Below, piece by piece: positions 47,294 through 54,529 of a stretch of 64,000 nt of DNA (position 1 is its first letter; the number at the start of each line of letters is the position of its first letter). Made by a program: the position numbers and the translations under genes. This DNA comes from Saccharothrix australiensis. Lineage in GTDB: Bacteria > Actinomycetota > Actinomycetes > Mycobacteriales > Pseudonocardiaceae. The stretch lies in contig NZ_RBXO01000001.1 of the NCBI RefSeq assembly GCF_003634935.1, positions 2,133,501-2,197,500 on the forward strand, read 5' to 3'. The notes beneath the pieces were generated by a model. The model saw only the letters and a list, made by a program, of their open reading frames with translations, did no database searches and was not told the origin of the DNA.

Positions 47294-47880
47294 CGTTTAA
47301 GCTGCTCCGCATGGGTACCGTGCCGGAGCGCCTGATCGAGGCCGCCACGAGGCTGTTCGCCGACAAGGGCTTCGACCGCGTGGCGGTGCAGGAGATCGTC
47401 GACCTGGCCGGCGTCACGAAGGGCGCGATGTACCACTACTTCGGCTCCAAGGACGACCTGCTGCACGAGATCTACGGGAGCCTGCTGCGGATGCAGACCG
47501 AACGGCTGGACCGCTTCGCGTCCGGCCCGGCCCCCGTCGCGGACCGCCTGCACGCCGCCGCGCTGGACGTCGTCGTGACGTCGGTGGAGAACTTCGACCA
47601 GGCCAAGGTCTACTTCCGCTCGGCGGACCAGCTGGCGGAGTCCCAGCGCCTGGCGATGCGCGCGGAACGCCGGCGCTACCACGAGCGGTTCCGGTCCCTG
47701 GTGGAGGAGGGGCAGGCCGCGGGCGTGTTCCGGACGGACGTGCCGGCCGACCTGACGGTGCACTACTTCTTCGGCGCGGTCCACCACCTGGGCGCCTGGT
47801 ACCACGCCTCGGGCACCCTGTCGGCCAAGCAGATCGGCCGCCACTACGCGGACCTGCTGCTGTCCTCCCTCCGAGCCTGA
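47290..47880 (+). CDS. TetR family transcriptional regulator
   Basis: A 196-residue regulator (189 if it starts at ATG 47311). HTH: PERLIEAATRLFADKGFDRV and VQEIVDLAGVTKGAMYHYFG, closely like KstR2-type repressors, and a C-terminal dimer/ligand region (AERRRYHERFRSLVEEGQAA, VHYFFGAVHHLGAWYHASGT). Neither start has a Shine-Dalgarno sequence, so a leaderless message from 47311 is possible. It lies next to a MaoC hydratase, two SDRs and a quinone oxidoreductase on either side of a CCGAC-type palindrome; KstR2-like regulators control similar acyl-CoA or sterol-fragment genes, so it is a candidate controller. Confidence 0.88.
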   Translation: MTFKLLRMGTVPERLIEAATRLFADKGFDRVAVQEIVDLAGVTKGAMYHYFGSKDDLLHEIYGSLLRMQTERLDRFASGPAPVADRLHAAALDVVVTSVENFDQAKVYFRSADQLAESQRLAMRAERRRYHERFRSLVEEGQAAGVFRTDVPADLTVHYFFGAVHHLGAWYHASGTLSAKQIGRHYADLLLSSLRA

Positions 47881-47961
47881 CCCCTCCCGCTCCCGTCCCC
47901 GTCCCCGACCGGGCGGAGTCGTGCCTGAGCCGGGAGGTCGTGCGCGTCCGCCGCGAACGGG

Positions 47962-48414
47962 TCACGGGACGAGCAGCACCACCGTTTCGGCCACGCACGC
48001 GGGTTTGGGGTGGTGCTCGATGTCCACGACCACCTTGACCACCGCGTGCTTCCCCCGCGCCACGTCGGTGACCCCGACCAGTTCCGCCCCCGCCCGGATC
48101 CGGGACCCCACGGTCACCGGGCTGGGGAAGCGGACCCTGTTCAGCCCGTAGTTCACGCCCATCGTCAACCCGCGAACGGTGTAGATGTCGCGGACCAGCA
48201 GGGGGATCAGGGACAGCGTGAGGTAGCCGTGCGCCACCGGTGCACCGAAGGGCCCGGCCGCCGCCCGTTCCCGGTCGACGTGGATCCACTGGTGGTCGCC
48301 GGTGGCGTCGGCGAACAGGTCGACCTCCGCCTGCGTCACCTCGTGCCAGGAGCCGTGGCCCAGGTGCTCGCCCACCGCCGCCGCCAGCTCGTCGAGGTTC
48401 GCGAAGGTCCGCAC
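47962..48414 (-). CDS. MaoC family dehydratase ((R)-specific enoyl-CoA hydratase type)
   Basis: A 150-residue single hot-dog domain. The hydratase motif is intact: VDLFADATGDHQWIHVDRER near residue 30, with catalytic Asp and His, and HGYLTLSLIPLLVRDIY near 62. GVNYGLNRVRFPSPVTVGSR near 85 completes the domain. Such enzymes hydrate trans-2-enoyl-CoA to (R)-3-hydroxyacyl-CoA. It starts three bases after the FabG-like stop and is co-transcribed with it, giving successive reduction/hydration steps. Confidence 0.92.
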   Translation of the reverse strand: MRTFANLDELAAAVGEHLGHGSWHEVTQAEVDLFADATGDHQWIHVDRERAAAGPFGAPVAHGYLTLSLIPLLVRDIYTVRGLTMGVNYGLNRVRFPSPVTVGSRIRAGAELVGVTDVARGKHAVVKVVVDIEHHPKPACVAETVVLLVP

Positions 48415-48417
48415 GAC

Positions 48418-49173
48418 CTAGTCCTTCGGCCCGCCGGCGACGTAGACGACCTGGCCGGAGACGTACCCCGCGCCCTCGCTCACGAGGAACGACGCCGTGT
48501 GCGCCACGTCCTCCGGCGTGCCGATGCGCCCGACCGGGATCGTCGCCGCGACGCCCTTCTTGAAGTCCTCGAAGTCCACGCCCACGCGCGCGGCGGTCGC
48601 CGCGGTCATGTCGGTCGCGATGAAACCGGGCGCGATGGCGTTCACCGTCACGCCGAACTTGCCCAGCTCGATCGCCAGGGTCTTCGTGAAGCCCTGCAAC
48701 CCCGCCTTGGCCGCCGAGTAGTTCGCCTGCCCCCGGTTGCCCAGCGCGCTCGTGCTGGACAGGTTGACGATGCGGCCCCACCCGGCCTCCGTCTGGAACC
48801 CCTGCACCGCCCGGCTCATCAGGAACGCGCCGCGCAGGTGCACGCCCATGACCGCGTCCCAGTCGTCCTCGGTCATCTTGAACAGCAGGTTGTCGCGCAG
48901 GATGCCCGCGTTGTTCACCAACACGGTCGGCGGGCCCAGCTCGGCGACGACCCGCCGCACGGCCGCGTCGACCGCCGCGGCGTCGCTGACGTCCGAGCTC
49001 ACCGCGACCGCCCGGCCGCCGGCGGCCACGATCCGCTCGACCACGTCCGCGCAGGAGCGCTCGTCCAGGTCCAGCAGGGCGACGGACAGGCCGTCCCGCG
49101 CCAGCCGCGTCGCCACGGCCGCGCCGATGCCGCGCGCGGCTCCCGTGACGATGGCCACCCGTGCGTCGGTCAC
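48418..49173 (-). CDS. 3-oxoacyl-(ACP/CoA) reductase, FabG-like SDR
   Basis: A 251-residue SDR with TGAARGIGAAVATRLARDGL near residue 10, VLVNNAGILRDNLLFKMTED near 84, NLSSTSALGNRGQANYSAAK near 137 (Ser, Tyr, Lys), and NAIAPGFIATDMT near 180. The NNAGILRDNLLFKM segment is typical of FabG/beta-ketoacyl reductases including those of CoA thioesters. It heads an operon with the MaoC hydratase and is divergent from an SDR/oxidoreductase pair with an operator palindrome between. Confidence 0.92.
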   Translation of the reverse strand: MTDARVAIVTGAARGIGAAVATRLARDGLSVALLDLDERSCADVVERIVAAGGRAVAVSSDVSDAAAVDAAVRRVVAELGPPTVLVNNAGILRDNLLFKMTEDDWDAVMGVHLRGAFLMSRAVQGFQTEAGWGRIVNLSSTSALGNRGQANYSAAKAGLQGFTKTLAIELGKFGVTVNAIAPGFIATDMTAATAARVGVDFEDFKKGVAATIPVGRIGTPEDVAHTASFLVSEGAGYVSGQVVYVAGGPKD

Positions 49174-49244
49174 GAAGTCCTCCTCGGAAAGCCGGGCGGT
49201 GGGCGCTGCCGGTGCGGCTTGACGCCACCACCGGGCGGGACGAC

Positions 49245-49264
49245 CATACCGACTGGTCGGAATG
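49245..49264. promoter_or_regulatory. TetR-type operator palindrome between divergent operons
   Basis: CAT-A-CCGAC-TG-GTCGG-A-ATG, a 20-base palindrome with one mismatch pair. The core CCGACNNGTCGG is a recurrent TetR-family site in actinobacteria. It sits between FabG (start 49173) and the SDR (start 49293), so one repressor could control both sides; the KstR2-like TetR at 47290 is the nearest candidate. Confidence 0.65.
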
Positions 49265-49292
49265 CGCGCCAGCGGTCGAGGAAGGGCTTGCG

Positions 49293-50081
49293 GTGGGGCT
49301 GGAGTTCGAGGACAGGGTCGTCCTGGTGACCGGGGGCGCGAACGGCATCGGCGCGGGGGTCGCTCGGAAGCTCGCCGGGCTCGGCGCGCGAGTCGTCGTC
49401 GCCGACGTCGACACCGCCGGGGGCGAGGCCGTCGCGGACGCGGTCGGCGGCCTGTTCGTGCCCTGCGACGTGCGCGACCCGCGCGACAGCGAGGCGGCCG
49501 TGGCGGAGGCGGTGCGGGCCTGCGGCGGCCTGGACGTCGCCGTGCTCAACGCCGGGGTCGCCACGGGGTTCGGCCTGGGCGACGACTTCGACGCCGAGCG
49601 CTACCGCGCCGTGATGGGCGTGAACCTCGACGGTGTCGTGTACGGCGTGCACGCGGCCCTGCCGGAACTGAGGAAGCGCGGCGGCCACATCATCGCGACG
49701 GCGAGCATGGCGGGGCTGATGGCGATGCCTCTCGACCCCGTCTACGGCGCCAACAAGGCCGCCGTCGTGGCCCTGGTGCGCGCGCTGGGCCCGGTGCTGG
49801 CGGCCGACGGCGTCAGGGTCAACGCGGTGTGCCCGTCGTTCGCCGACACCGCGATCATCGCCGGGTTCGAGTCGGTACTCCGGACCTCCGGGATGCCGGT
49901 CCTGACCGTGGCCGAGGTGGTGGACGCCTACCTCGCCGTGTTGCGCGCCGGCGGAACCGGGGAATGCTGGTACGTGCAGGCGGGGCGGCCCAGCGAGCCG
50001 TTCAGGTTCCCCAACCCGCCCGGTCCCCGCGCGGACGGCGGTGCGCCCGTGGCCCTGCGCGACCCCTCCCAGGAAGGTTGA
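49293..50081 (+). CDS. Short-chain dehydrogenase
   Basis: A 262-residue SDR: VVLVTGGANGIGAGVARKLA near residue 8, DVAVLNAGVATGFGLGDDFD near 82, Ser in IIATASMAGLMAMPLDPVYG with the catalytic Tyr then NKAAVVALVRAL, and NAVCPSFADTAII near 180. GTG 49293 is chosen because GGAAGGG lies six bases before it. The next gene starts six bases after the stop, so they form an operon. The C-terminal extension (WYVQAGRPSEPFRFPNPPGP) is characteristic of a subgroup of uncharacterised actinobacterial SDRs. Confidence 0.88.
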   Translation: MGLEFEDRVVLVTGGANGIGAGVARKLAGLGARVVVADVDTAGGEAVADAVGGLFVPCDVRDPRDSEAAVAEAVRACGGLDVAVLNAGVATGFGLGDDFDAERYRAVMGVNLDGVVYGVHAALPELRKRGGHIIATASMAGLMAMPLDPVYGANKAAVVALVRALGPVLAADGVRVNAVCPSFADTAIIAGFESVLRTSGMPVLTVAEVVDAYLAVLRAGGTGECWYVQAGRPSEPFRFPNPPGPRADGGAPVALRDPSQEG

Positions 50082-50086
50082 ACCCG

Positions 50087-51043
50087 TTGCGCGCGATCCA
50101 GATCACCGAATTCGGCGGACCCGAGGTGCTGACCGAGGTCGAGCTGCCCGACCCGGTGGCGGGCCCCGGCGAACTGCTCGTGGAGGTCGACCGGGCCGGG
50201 CTGAACTACGCCGACACGCACCAGGCGGAGAACTCCTACCTCGCCCGGATGAGCCTGCCGATGGTGCCCGGCGGCGAGGTCGTCGGCCGCACCCCGGAGG
50301 GGCGGCGCGTGGTCGCCCTGGCCAACTCCGGCGGCTACGCCCAGAAGGCCGTCGTGCCCGAGGCGACCGCGTTCGACGTGCCGGACGGCGTGGACGACCT
50401 GACCGCGCTGAGCATGGTCATCCAGGGCGCGACGGCGTGGGTGCTGCTGCGCCGGAACACGCACTTGGAGCCGGGGGAGAGCGTCGTCGTCCACGCCGCC
50501 GCGGGCGGGGTCGGCACGATCGCCGTGCAGCTGGCGAAGAAGTGGGGCGCGGGCCGGGTCATCGCCACCGCCAGCAGCGCCGCGAAGCGGGAGCTGGCGC
50601 TCGACCTCGGCGCGGACGTCGCCGTCGACTCGACCTCGGCGGACATGACCGCGGCCCTGCGGGAGGCCAACGACGGGCGGCCCGTCGACGTCGTGCTGGA
50701 CATGACCGGCGGCGCGGTGACCGACCAGAGCGTGGCGGCGCTCGCGCCGTTCGGGCGGCTCGCGTTCTACGGGATGGCCAGCCGGGAGCAGCCGTCGCCG
50801 GTCGACCTCGGGGCGCTGATGCGGCACTCCACCGCCGTCTCGGGGATGTGGCTGCCGCACGCGTTCAAGCTGCCGGGCCGGGTCGTGCACCGGGCGATGG
50901 CGGAGCTGTTCGAGCTGGTGGTGGCGGGTGAGCTGCGGGCCGTCGCGGGCGGCGAGTACGGGCTGTCCGAGGTGCGGCGCGCGCACGAGGAGCTGCGGTC
51001 CCGCCGGACGACCGGGAAGCTGGTGCTGGACCCGTCGAGGTGA
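50087..51043 (+). CDS. NADPH:quinone oxidoreductase family protein (zinc-free MDR)
   Basis: A 318-residue medium-chain dehydrogenase/reductase without structural or catalytic zinc ligands. N-terminal LRAIQITEFGGPEVLTEVEL, then GLNYADTHQAENSYLARMSL near 42, LPMVPGGEVVGRTPEGRRVV, nucleotide-binding HAAAGGVGTIAVQLAKKWGA near 137, and VDVVLDMTGGAVTDQSVAAL near 195. The start is TTG 50087, preceded by AGGAAGG; no ATG or GTG fits the conserved N-terminus. Second gene of the operon with the SDR. Confidence 0.88.
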   Translation: MRAIQITEFGGPEVLTEVELPDPVAGPGELLVEVDRAGLNYADTHQAENSYLARMSLPMVPGGEVVGRTPEGRRVVALANSGGYAQKAVVPEATAFDVPDGVDDLTALSMVIQGATAWVLLRRNTHLEPGESVVVHAAAGGVGTIAVQLAKKWGAGRVIATASSAAKRELALDLGADVAVDSTSADMTAALREANDGRPVDVVLDMTGGAVTDQSVAALAPFGRLAFYGMASREQPSPVDLGALMRHSTAVSGMWLPHAFKLPGRVVHRAMAELFELVVAGELRAVAGGEYGLSEVRRAHEELRSRRTTGKLVLDPSR

Positions 51044-51048
51044 CGGGC

Positions 51049-51078
51049 GGGGCCGCCCCGTCACCCGGTGGCGGCCCC
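51049..51078. terminator. Bidirectional terminator between convergent genes
   Basis: GGGGCCGCC-N12-GGCGGCCCC, nine-base perfect arms, between the quinone oxidoreductase stop (51043) and the DUF6319-like stop (51085). Confidence 0.8.
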
Positions 51079-51084
51079 GTCGGG

Positions 51085-51564
51085 TCACTCGCTGAGTTCC
51101 GCCAGCGCGGCCTTGACCTTCGCCAGCTCGGCCTCCAGCTCCTCCATGCGGGTGCGGTGCTGGGCCCGCGCGGCCTCGATGACCTCGTCGATGCCGCCGG
51201 CGATGTCCTCGTGCAGCTCCTTGGCCGCCTTGGACACGGCGGCGGCGGAGATGGACAGGCCCTGCACGACCCGCTTGGTGCCGTGCACCAGGTCGGCCTG
51301 CCACTCGCCGTCGGCGGTGCCGGTGACGGTCAGCGTCAGCTCGACCGTCCGCGTCTTCTTGGCCGTGCTCTTGGGCGCACGGGTCTTCGCCGGCTTGGCC
51401 GGGGGCGCTTCCTCCTGCTGCTGCGGCGCGGCAGGCTTCTCCTCCGGCTGGGTCGCGGCAGGGGCCTCGCCCTGCTGCACGGGTGCGGCGGGCGCCACGG
51501 CGTCCACCTGGTCTTCCTGCTCCACGAGCGTGTCCGCCTGCACGTTCTCGTCCTCTCTGCGCAT
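51085..51564 (-). CDS. DUF6319-like protein with disordered N-terminus
   Basis: A 159-residue protein. The first 70 residues are a low-complexity Gln/Glu/Pro/Ala/Lys stretch (QQEEAPPAKPAKTRAPKSTA). The remainder (TVELTLTVTGTADGEWQADL, VVQGLSISAAAVSKAAKELH, then the coiled coil RTRMEELEAELAKVKAALAE) aligns with the C-terminal module of the protein at 14085-14789. It lacks that protein's folded N-terminal part. Function unknown; the shared module suggests an oligomerising or nucleic-acid-associated role. Confidence 0.8.
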   Translation of the reverse strand: MRREDENVQADTLVEQEDQVDAVAPAAPVQQGEAPAATQPEEKPAAPQQQEEAPPAKPAKTRAPKSTAKKTRTVELTLTVTGTADGEWQADLVHGTKRVVQGLSISAAAVSKAAKELHEDIAGGIDEVIEAARAQHRTRMEELEAELAKVKAALAELSE

Positions 51565-51645
51565 CCGGCTCGACCCGGGCGCGAATCATAGAACACTTGT
51601 TCGATGGTGGGTCGAGCGCCCCGCACAGCGTAGGGTGTCGGGCTT

Positions 51646-51975
51646 GTGAGCGGATGGCGGGACATGTCCGCCCGCCGGTTCCTGGACCGGCTCGGTGGCG
51701 AAGTGGGAATGGCGGCGGTACTGCCCGTGGGTGTGCTCGCGGCGGTGGACCAGCACTCGGCGGCGGTGCGCGACATCCTCGCGTACGGCGCGCCGACGGC
51801 CGCGGCGGTCGTCCTCCTGGCGGGTTACGCCAAGGGCGTGCTGGACGAGGCGGCGGCGCACGGCTGGAGCCTGCCGCCGGTGGTCGAGTGGCCGCGCGCG
51901 GACTGGACGACGCTCAGGCTCGCGGCCGTGTGCGCCCTGGCGCGCGACGCCGACGTGCCGGCGCTGGAGGCGTGA
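51646..51975 (+). CDS. DUF6401-like protein
   Basis: A 109-residue protein. Its N-terminal pattern (MSARRFLDRLGGEVGMAAVL, GVLAAVDQHSAAVRDILAYG) resembles the DUF6401 family, annotated in actinomycetes as natural-product-associated only because some members lie in such clusters. A hydrophobic segment (APTAAAVVLLAGYAKGVLDE) follows. No biosynthetic genes are adjacent here. ATG 51664 (MSARRF) is an alternative start. A nine-base-arm terminator follows four bases after the stop. Confidence 0.7.
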   Translation: MSGWRDMSARRFLDRLGGEVGMAAVLPVGVLAAVDQHSAAVRDILAYGAPTAAAVVLLAGYAKGVLDEAAAHGWSLPPVVEWPRADWTTLRLAAVCALARDADVPALEA

Positions 51976-51979
51976 AGGA

Positions 51980-52014
51980 GGGAGGCGGCGGCTCCGGGCG
52001 GGCCACCGCCTCCC
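51980..52014. terminator. Terminator between DUF6401-like and MscS-like genes
   Basis: GGGAGGCGG-N17-CCGCCTCCC, perfect nine-base arms, directly after the stop at 51975 and before the convergent stop at 52027. Confidence 0.7.
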
Positions 52015-52026
52015 TCGACGACCGCC

Positions 52027-52902
52027 CTACTGCGGCGGACGTTGGCCGGGGTTCGGTTGGGGCTGAACCGGGTTCCCGACCGGCGGAGTTGGCATGGTGG
52101 CGGCGTGCGCGGGCGTCTCGGACACCGGGCGCACGTGCTGTGTGGGCGCCTCCTGGGTGCGCCGCACGTCCTCACGGCCGCGCTGGTACGCCTCGGCCTG
52201 GGCCTTCGCCTGCGGCACCTCGTCCTCCGCGCGCGACAGCCAGCCCTCCCAGCGCTGCTGCATCGGCCGCACCAGGCCACCGCCGACGCCGACGACGGCG
52301 ATACCGCCCGCGGTGGCGAGGATGGTGATCAGGATCGGCAGGGTGACCGCGGTGGCGACACCGATCTGGTTGAGCGCGGCGATGACGCCCAGACCGATGA
52401 TGAACCAGGACACCACGTTCGCGACCGTGCGACCGTAGGACAGGCCCCCGAGCGCACGTCCCACGAGGTCTCGCACCGCGCTCGCGATGGCCGTGGCCAC
52501 GACCACGATGACGATGGCGACGATCGCCCGCGGCAGCCAGGCCACGATCTCGGTGAGCAGGTTGCTCACCGGGTTCGACCCGAACAGCCCGAACGCGATC
52601 TGGAGCGCGATCAGCAGGATGCCGTAGTACACGATCTGGGCGACGAGCCCGGACGCGTCGAACTTCGACCGCGCCATGGCCGCGCCGATGCCGCCGCGCT
52701 GCACCGCGCGGTCGAAGTGCACGCGGTCCAGCACCTTGTGGACGGCCGTGCGCAGCAGGCGGGCGACGATCCACCCGATGAGCAGCACGACGAGGAAACC
52801 GACGAGTTTCGGCAGGAACGTCACCACGGACCGCAAGGCGTCGCCGGTCGCCTCACCGATGCCTTGAGCCTGCGCCGATTGCACGGCGAGCAGGGCATTC
52901 AT
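52027..52902 (-). CDS. MscS-like mechanosensitive channel family membrane protein
   Basis: A 291-residue membrane protein from ATG 52902, chosen because GAGGAGG precedes it. It has four to five hydrophobic segments (FLPKLVGFLVVLLIGWIVAR, QIVYYGILLIALQIAFGLFG, RAIVAIVIVVVATAIASAVR, VVSWFIIGLGVIAALNQIGV, LPILITILATAGGIAVVGVG) in the arrangement of the 'conserved TM helix' (PF05552) proteins related to MscS. The usual MscS pore-lining and beta domains are not obvious. The C-terminus is a charged, Pro-rich tail. It may act in osmotic response, which is inference. Confidence 0.85.
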   Translation of the reverse strand: MNALLAVQSAQAQGIGEATGDALRSVVTFLPKLVGFLVVLLIGWIVARLLRTAVHKVLDRVHFDRAVQRGGIGAAMARSKFDASGLVAQIVYYGILLIALQIAFGLFGSNPVSNLLTEIVAWLPRAIVAIVIVVVATAIASAVRDLVGRALGGLSYGRTVANVVSWFIIGLGVIAALNQIGVATAVTLPILITILATAGGIAVVGVGGGLVRPMQQRWEGWLSRAEDEVPQAKAQAEAYQRGREDVRRTQEAPTQHVRPVSETPAHAATMPTPPVGNPVQPQPNPGQRPPQ

Positions 52903-52974
52903 CGTTCGACCTCCTCGGGGAGTGGTTCGTCTCACGGACCGGTTACCCCGAGTGCCCCCGCCAAACCACCTGCT

Positions 52975-53205
52975 TCACGCGGTCGGCGACCCCGGCGGGA
53001 GCCCCACGACGCGCTGGGTCTCGACGTCGGAGACCCCGGGCACGGACCGCAGCGAACCGACCGCCTCCGGGGCGGCCGAACCCGTGACCACGCCCAGCGC
53101 CTCCAGGACGTCGTCCACCACCAGCCCGGCCGCCCGCAGCGCCGTCACGACGGCGGGCAGGTCGGACAGGTTCTCGTCGGCGACCGAGACCACGACCTTG
53201 TGCAC
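52975..53205 (-). CDS. Small propeptide-like partner of the adjacent subtilase
   Basis: A 76-residue protein from GTG 53205 (GGAGG six bases before). MHKVVVSVADENLSDLPAVV, a helix LRAAGLVVDDVLEALGVVTG and the strand-like VPGVSDVETQRVVGLPPG give the beta-alpha-beta plan of inhibitor_I9 propeptides, which fold subtilases and inhibit them. It starts 18 bases after the subtilase stop on the same strand, and that subtilase lacks its own signal peptide. The pairing is seen in several actinomycetes, to my recollection. A chaperone/inhibitor role is inferred. Confidence 0.75.
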   Translation of the reverse strand: MHKVVVSVADENLSDLPAVVTALRAAGLVVDDVLEALGVVTGSAAPEAVGSLRSVPGVSDVETQRVVGLPPGSPTA

Positions 53206-53223
53206 GGGCGCCTCCGGGTGGGA

Positions 53224-54411
53224 TCAGGGTGCCTGCACCAATCCTGCACCGACATCCGTGGAAGGCAACCCCAGTCGGCGCGCGGACTGCATCAGCCGCG
53301 CCCACAGCTCCCAGCCGCGCGCGTTGTGCTGCTGGGCCAGCAGCGCCGCGATGCCCGCCACGTGCGGTGTCGCCATGCTGGTGCCCTGGATGCGCTTGTG
53401 CCTGGTGTCGGGCGTCGTGCCGTTCCAGCAGGAGTGCACGTCGACGCCGGGCCCGGCCACGTCGACCTGGCCGACGGTGTCGACCGTGCCGCACGAGAAG
53501 CGCGCGGTGGCCCGGTCGACGTCGATCGCGCCGACGGACATGATCGACGGGCAGTTGGCCGGGTGGCCGACCGGCGCGACCTTGGCCGGCCGTTGGCTCT
53601 CGTTGCCCGCCGCCGCGATGATCAGCGTGTTCCTGGCCAGGGCGCGCTGCGCGGCCTGCTCGAAGATCTGCGAGTGCGGCGTGCCCGGCTTGACCGCCGC
53701 GCCCAGCGACATCGACACCACGGCGCAGCCGTTGGCGACCGCCCAGGCGATGCCGTTGAGGATGCCGCCGTCGTCGCCGAAACCGGCGTTGGACAGCACC
53801 TTGCCCGCGTAGATCTCGGCCTCGTAGGCGACGCCGTAGCCGGGACCGCCGGAGGCGGGCTCGCGGGGACCGGCCGCGGACCCGATGCAGTGCGTGCCGT
53901 GGCCGTGCGCGTCGTCCACGGTCTCGCCCTTGATGAACGAGTTCGTGAGCACCGTGCGGCCGGCGAAGTCCGGGTGGTCGACGGTGAAGCCGGTGTCCAG
54001 GACGGCGAGCCGGATGCCCGCGCCGGACGCGGAGCTGAGCGTGGCGCCGACGGCCTGGAGGCCCCAGGTGAACACGCTCTCGTCGACCTGCGCCGCACCG
54101 GTCTCGCCCTGCACGGGCGTGGCGAGCGCCCGCACGATCCGCTCGGGTTCGACCACGGAGATCGGGCCCGGCTCGTCGACCGCCCGCGCGAGGCGGTTGA
54201 CCTGGTCGGGCGCGGCGTTGACCACGGCCACGCCGAGGTCCTGGAAGATGATCCCGTCGGACGCCTCCAGGTCGGCGGGCGTCACCGACTCGACGGCGCC
54301 GGCGGCGTTGATGCCGGCGACGCGGTTCATCTCGCGCGCGCCGGCGGCGGCCGAGTTGTCCTCTAAGAGCACCAGGTAGCGGCCGGTCGTGGTGGTGGTT
54401 TCCTCGGGCAT
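53224..54411 (-). CDS. S8 family serine peptidase without signal peptide
   Basis: A 395-residue subtilase. The catalytic set is complete: Asp in IRLAVLDTGFTVDHPDFAGR near residue 133, His in DAHGHGTHCIGSAAG near 166, oxyanion Asn in LIIAAAGNESQRPA near 240, and Ser in IQGTSMATPHVAGIAALLAQ near 345. The first residues (MPEETTTTTGRYLVLLEDNS) contain no export signal; an N-terminal domain of about 110 residues precedes the catalytic core. It is probably cytoplasmic or exported by an unusual route. A 76-residue propeptide-like gene follows in the operon. Confidence 0.92.
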   Translation of the reverse strand: MPEETTTTTGRYLVLLEDNSAAAGAREMNRVAGINAAGAVESVTPADLEASDGIIFQDLGVAVVNAAPDQVNRLARAVDEPGPISVVEPERIVRALATPVQGETGAAQVDESVFTWGLQAVGATLSSASGAGIRLAVLDTGFTVDHPDFAGRTVLTNSFIKGETVDDAHGHGTHCIGSAAGPREPASGGPGYGVAYEAEIYAGKVLSNAGFGDDGGILNGIAWAVANGCAVVSMSLGAAVKPGTPHSQIFEQAAQRALARNTLIIAAAGNESQRPAKVAPVGHPANCPSIMSVGAIDVDRATARFSCGTVDTVGQVDVAGPGVDVHSCWNGTTPDTRHKRIQGTSMATPHVAGIAALLAQQHNARGWELWARLMQSARRLGLPSTDVGAGLVQAP

Positions 54412-54529
54412 GACGACCCCCTCGGGGTTGGCGGCACTCAGGTGTAACCCCGAGGGGCGTCGGTGCTCAAGCGTCCGAACGTGGCTTTTCCCGGTGACGG
54501 AGGATCATCGGCGGCCGATCGACCGCGGC

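Noticed and set aside
51646..51975. Part of a natural-product gene cluster, from the DUF6401-type annotation
   Set aside because: No biosynthetic enzymes are adjacent; neighbours are a channel protein and a DUF6319-like protein.
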